Positions 5,925 to 5,944 of a stretch of 5,944 nt of DNA are shown here, piece after piece. This DNA comes from an uncultured Lachnospiraceae bacterium (GTDB lineage: Bacteria; Bacillota; Clostridia; Lachnospirales; Lachnospiraceae), in NCBI GenBank assembly GCA_947177465.1, contig CAMWUP010000142.1, positions 1 to 5,944 on the forward strand, given 5' to 3'. Positions within the stretch are counted from its first letter, which is position 1; the number at the start of each line of letters is the position of its first letter. The notes below the pieces were generated by a model. The model was given only the letters and a program-made list of their open reading frames with translations. It had not been told where the DNA came from and did not search any database. Position numbers and translations under genes: made by a program.

Positions 5925-5944
5925 AAAAAAAGGCGGTGGGGTGG
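5925..5944 (-). terminator. Possible 3' half of an intrinsic terminator, cut by the window edge
   Basis: Read on the - strand from the edge, a C/G-rich arm CCACCCCACCGCC (5944-5932) runs straight into seven T residues (5931-5925). This is how the downstream half of an intrinsic terminator looks. The matching arm would lie outside the window, so this is a suggestion only. Confidence 0.3.

Overview
The window looks like chromosomal DNA from an anaerobic Firmicute, most likely a Lachnospiraceae-type Clostridium. This rests on the ptb-buk butyrate pair, strong AGGAGG-type ribosome binding sites, sigma-A-like promoters, a perfect cre-type operator and moderate GC content. No species can be named from the sequence alone. 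No tRNA, rRNA, CRISPR array or insertion sequence was seen.

Left part, + strand. Positions 1-483 hold the 3' end of a membrane protein gene cut by the window edge. A YbaK/EbsC-type Cys-tRNA(Pro) deacylase follows 10 bases later (494-982) and is probably in the same operon. A promoter (979-1007) overlaps its stop codon and drives the next unit: phosphate butyryltransferase (ptb, 1058-1981), then butyrate kinase (buk, 2092-3153). Together these convert butyryl-CoA to butyrate and yield one ATP. The 110-base gap between them is not empty. It holds a 45-codon ORF (1974-2111) that overlaps the end of ptb by 8 bases (ATGCTTGA) and the start of buk by 20 bases. It encodes an amphipathic acidic/hydrophobic helix followed by a lysine-rich tail. 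A hairpin (3166-3197) closes this unit.

Right part, - strand. A LacI-family regulator (4772-5794) and a uronate isomerase gene, uxaC (4661 down to 3250), lie in the same direction 110 bases apart and converge on ptb-buk. They suggest a hexuronate (glucuronate/galacturonate) catabolism locus with a local regulator. uxaC is out of frame: the first 352 codons and the last 118 codons are in different frames. The junction is a canonical -1 slippery heptamer, T TTA AAG, in the correct phase. A natural mutation, a sequencing or assembly error, and programmed frameshifting are all possible. The regulator has a well-formed promoter (TTGAAA, 17 bases, TATAAT), and a perfect CG-centred 14-bp LacI/CcpA operator sits just downstream of the -10 box. 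This implies autorepression or catabolite repression. At the right edge, a C/G-rich arm plus T7 looks like half of a terminator for a further - strand gene outside the window.

The observations most worth checking are the small ORF bridging ptb and buk, and the uxaC frame break at a slippery heptamer.
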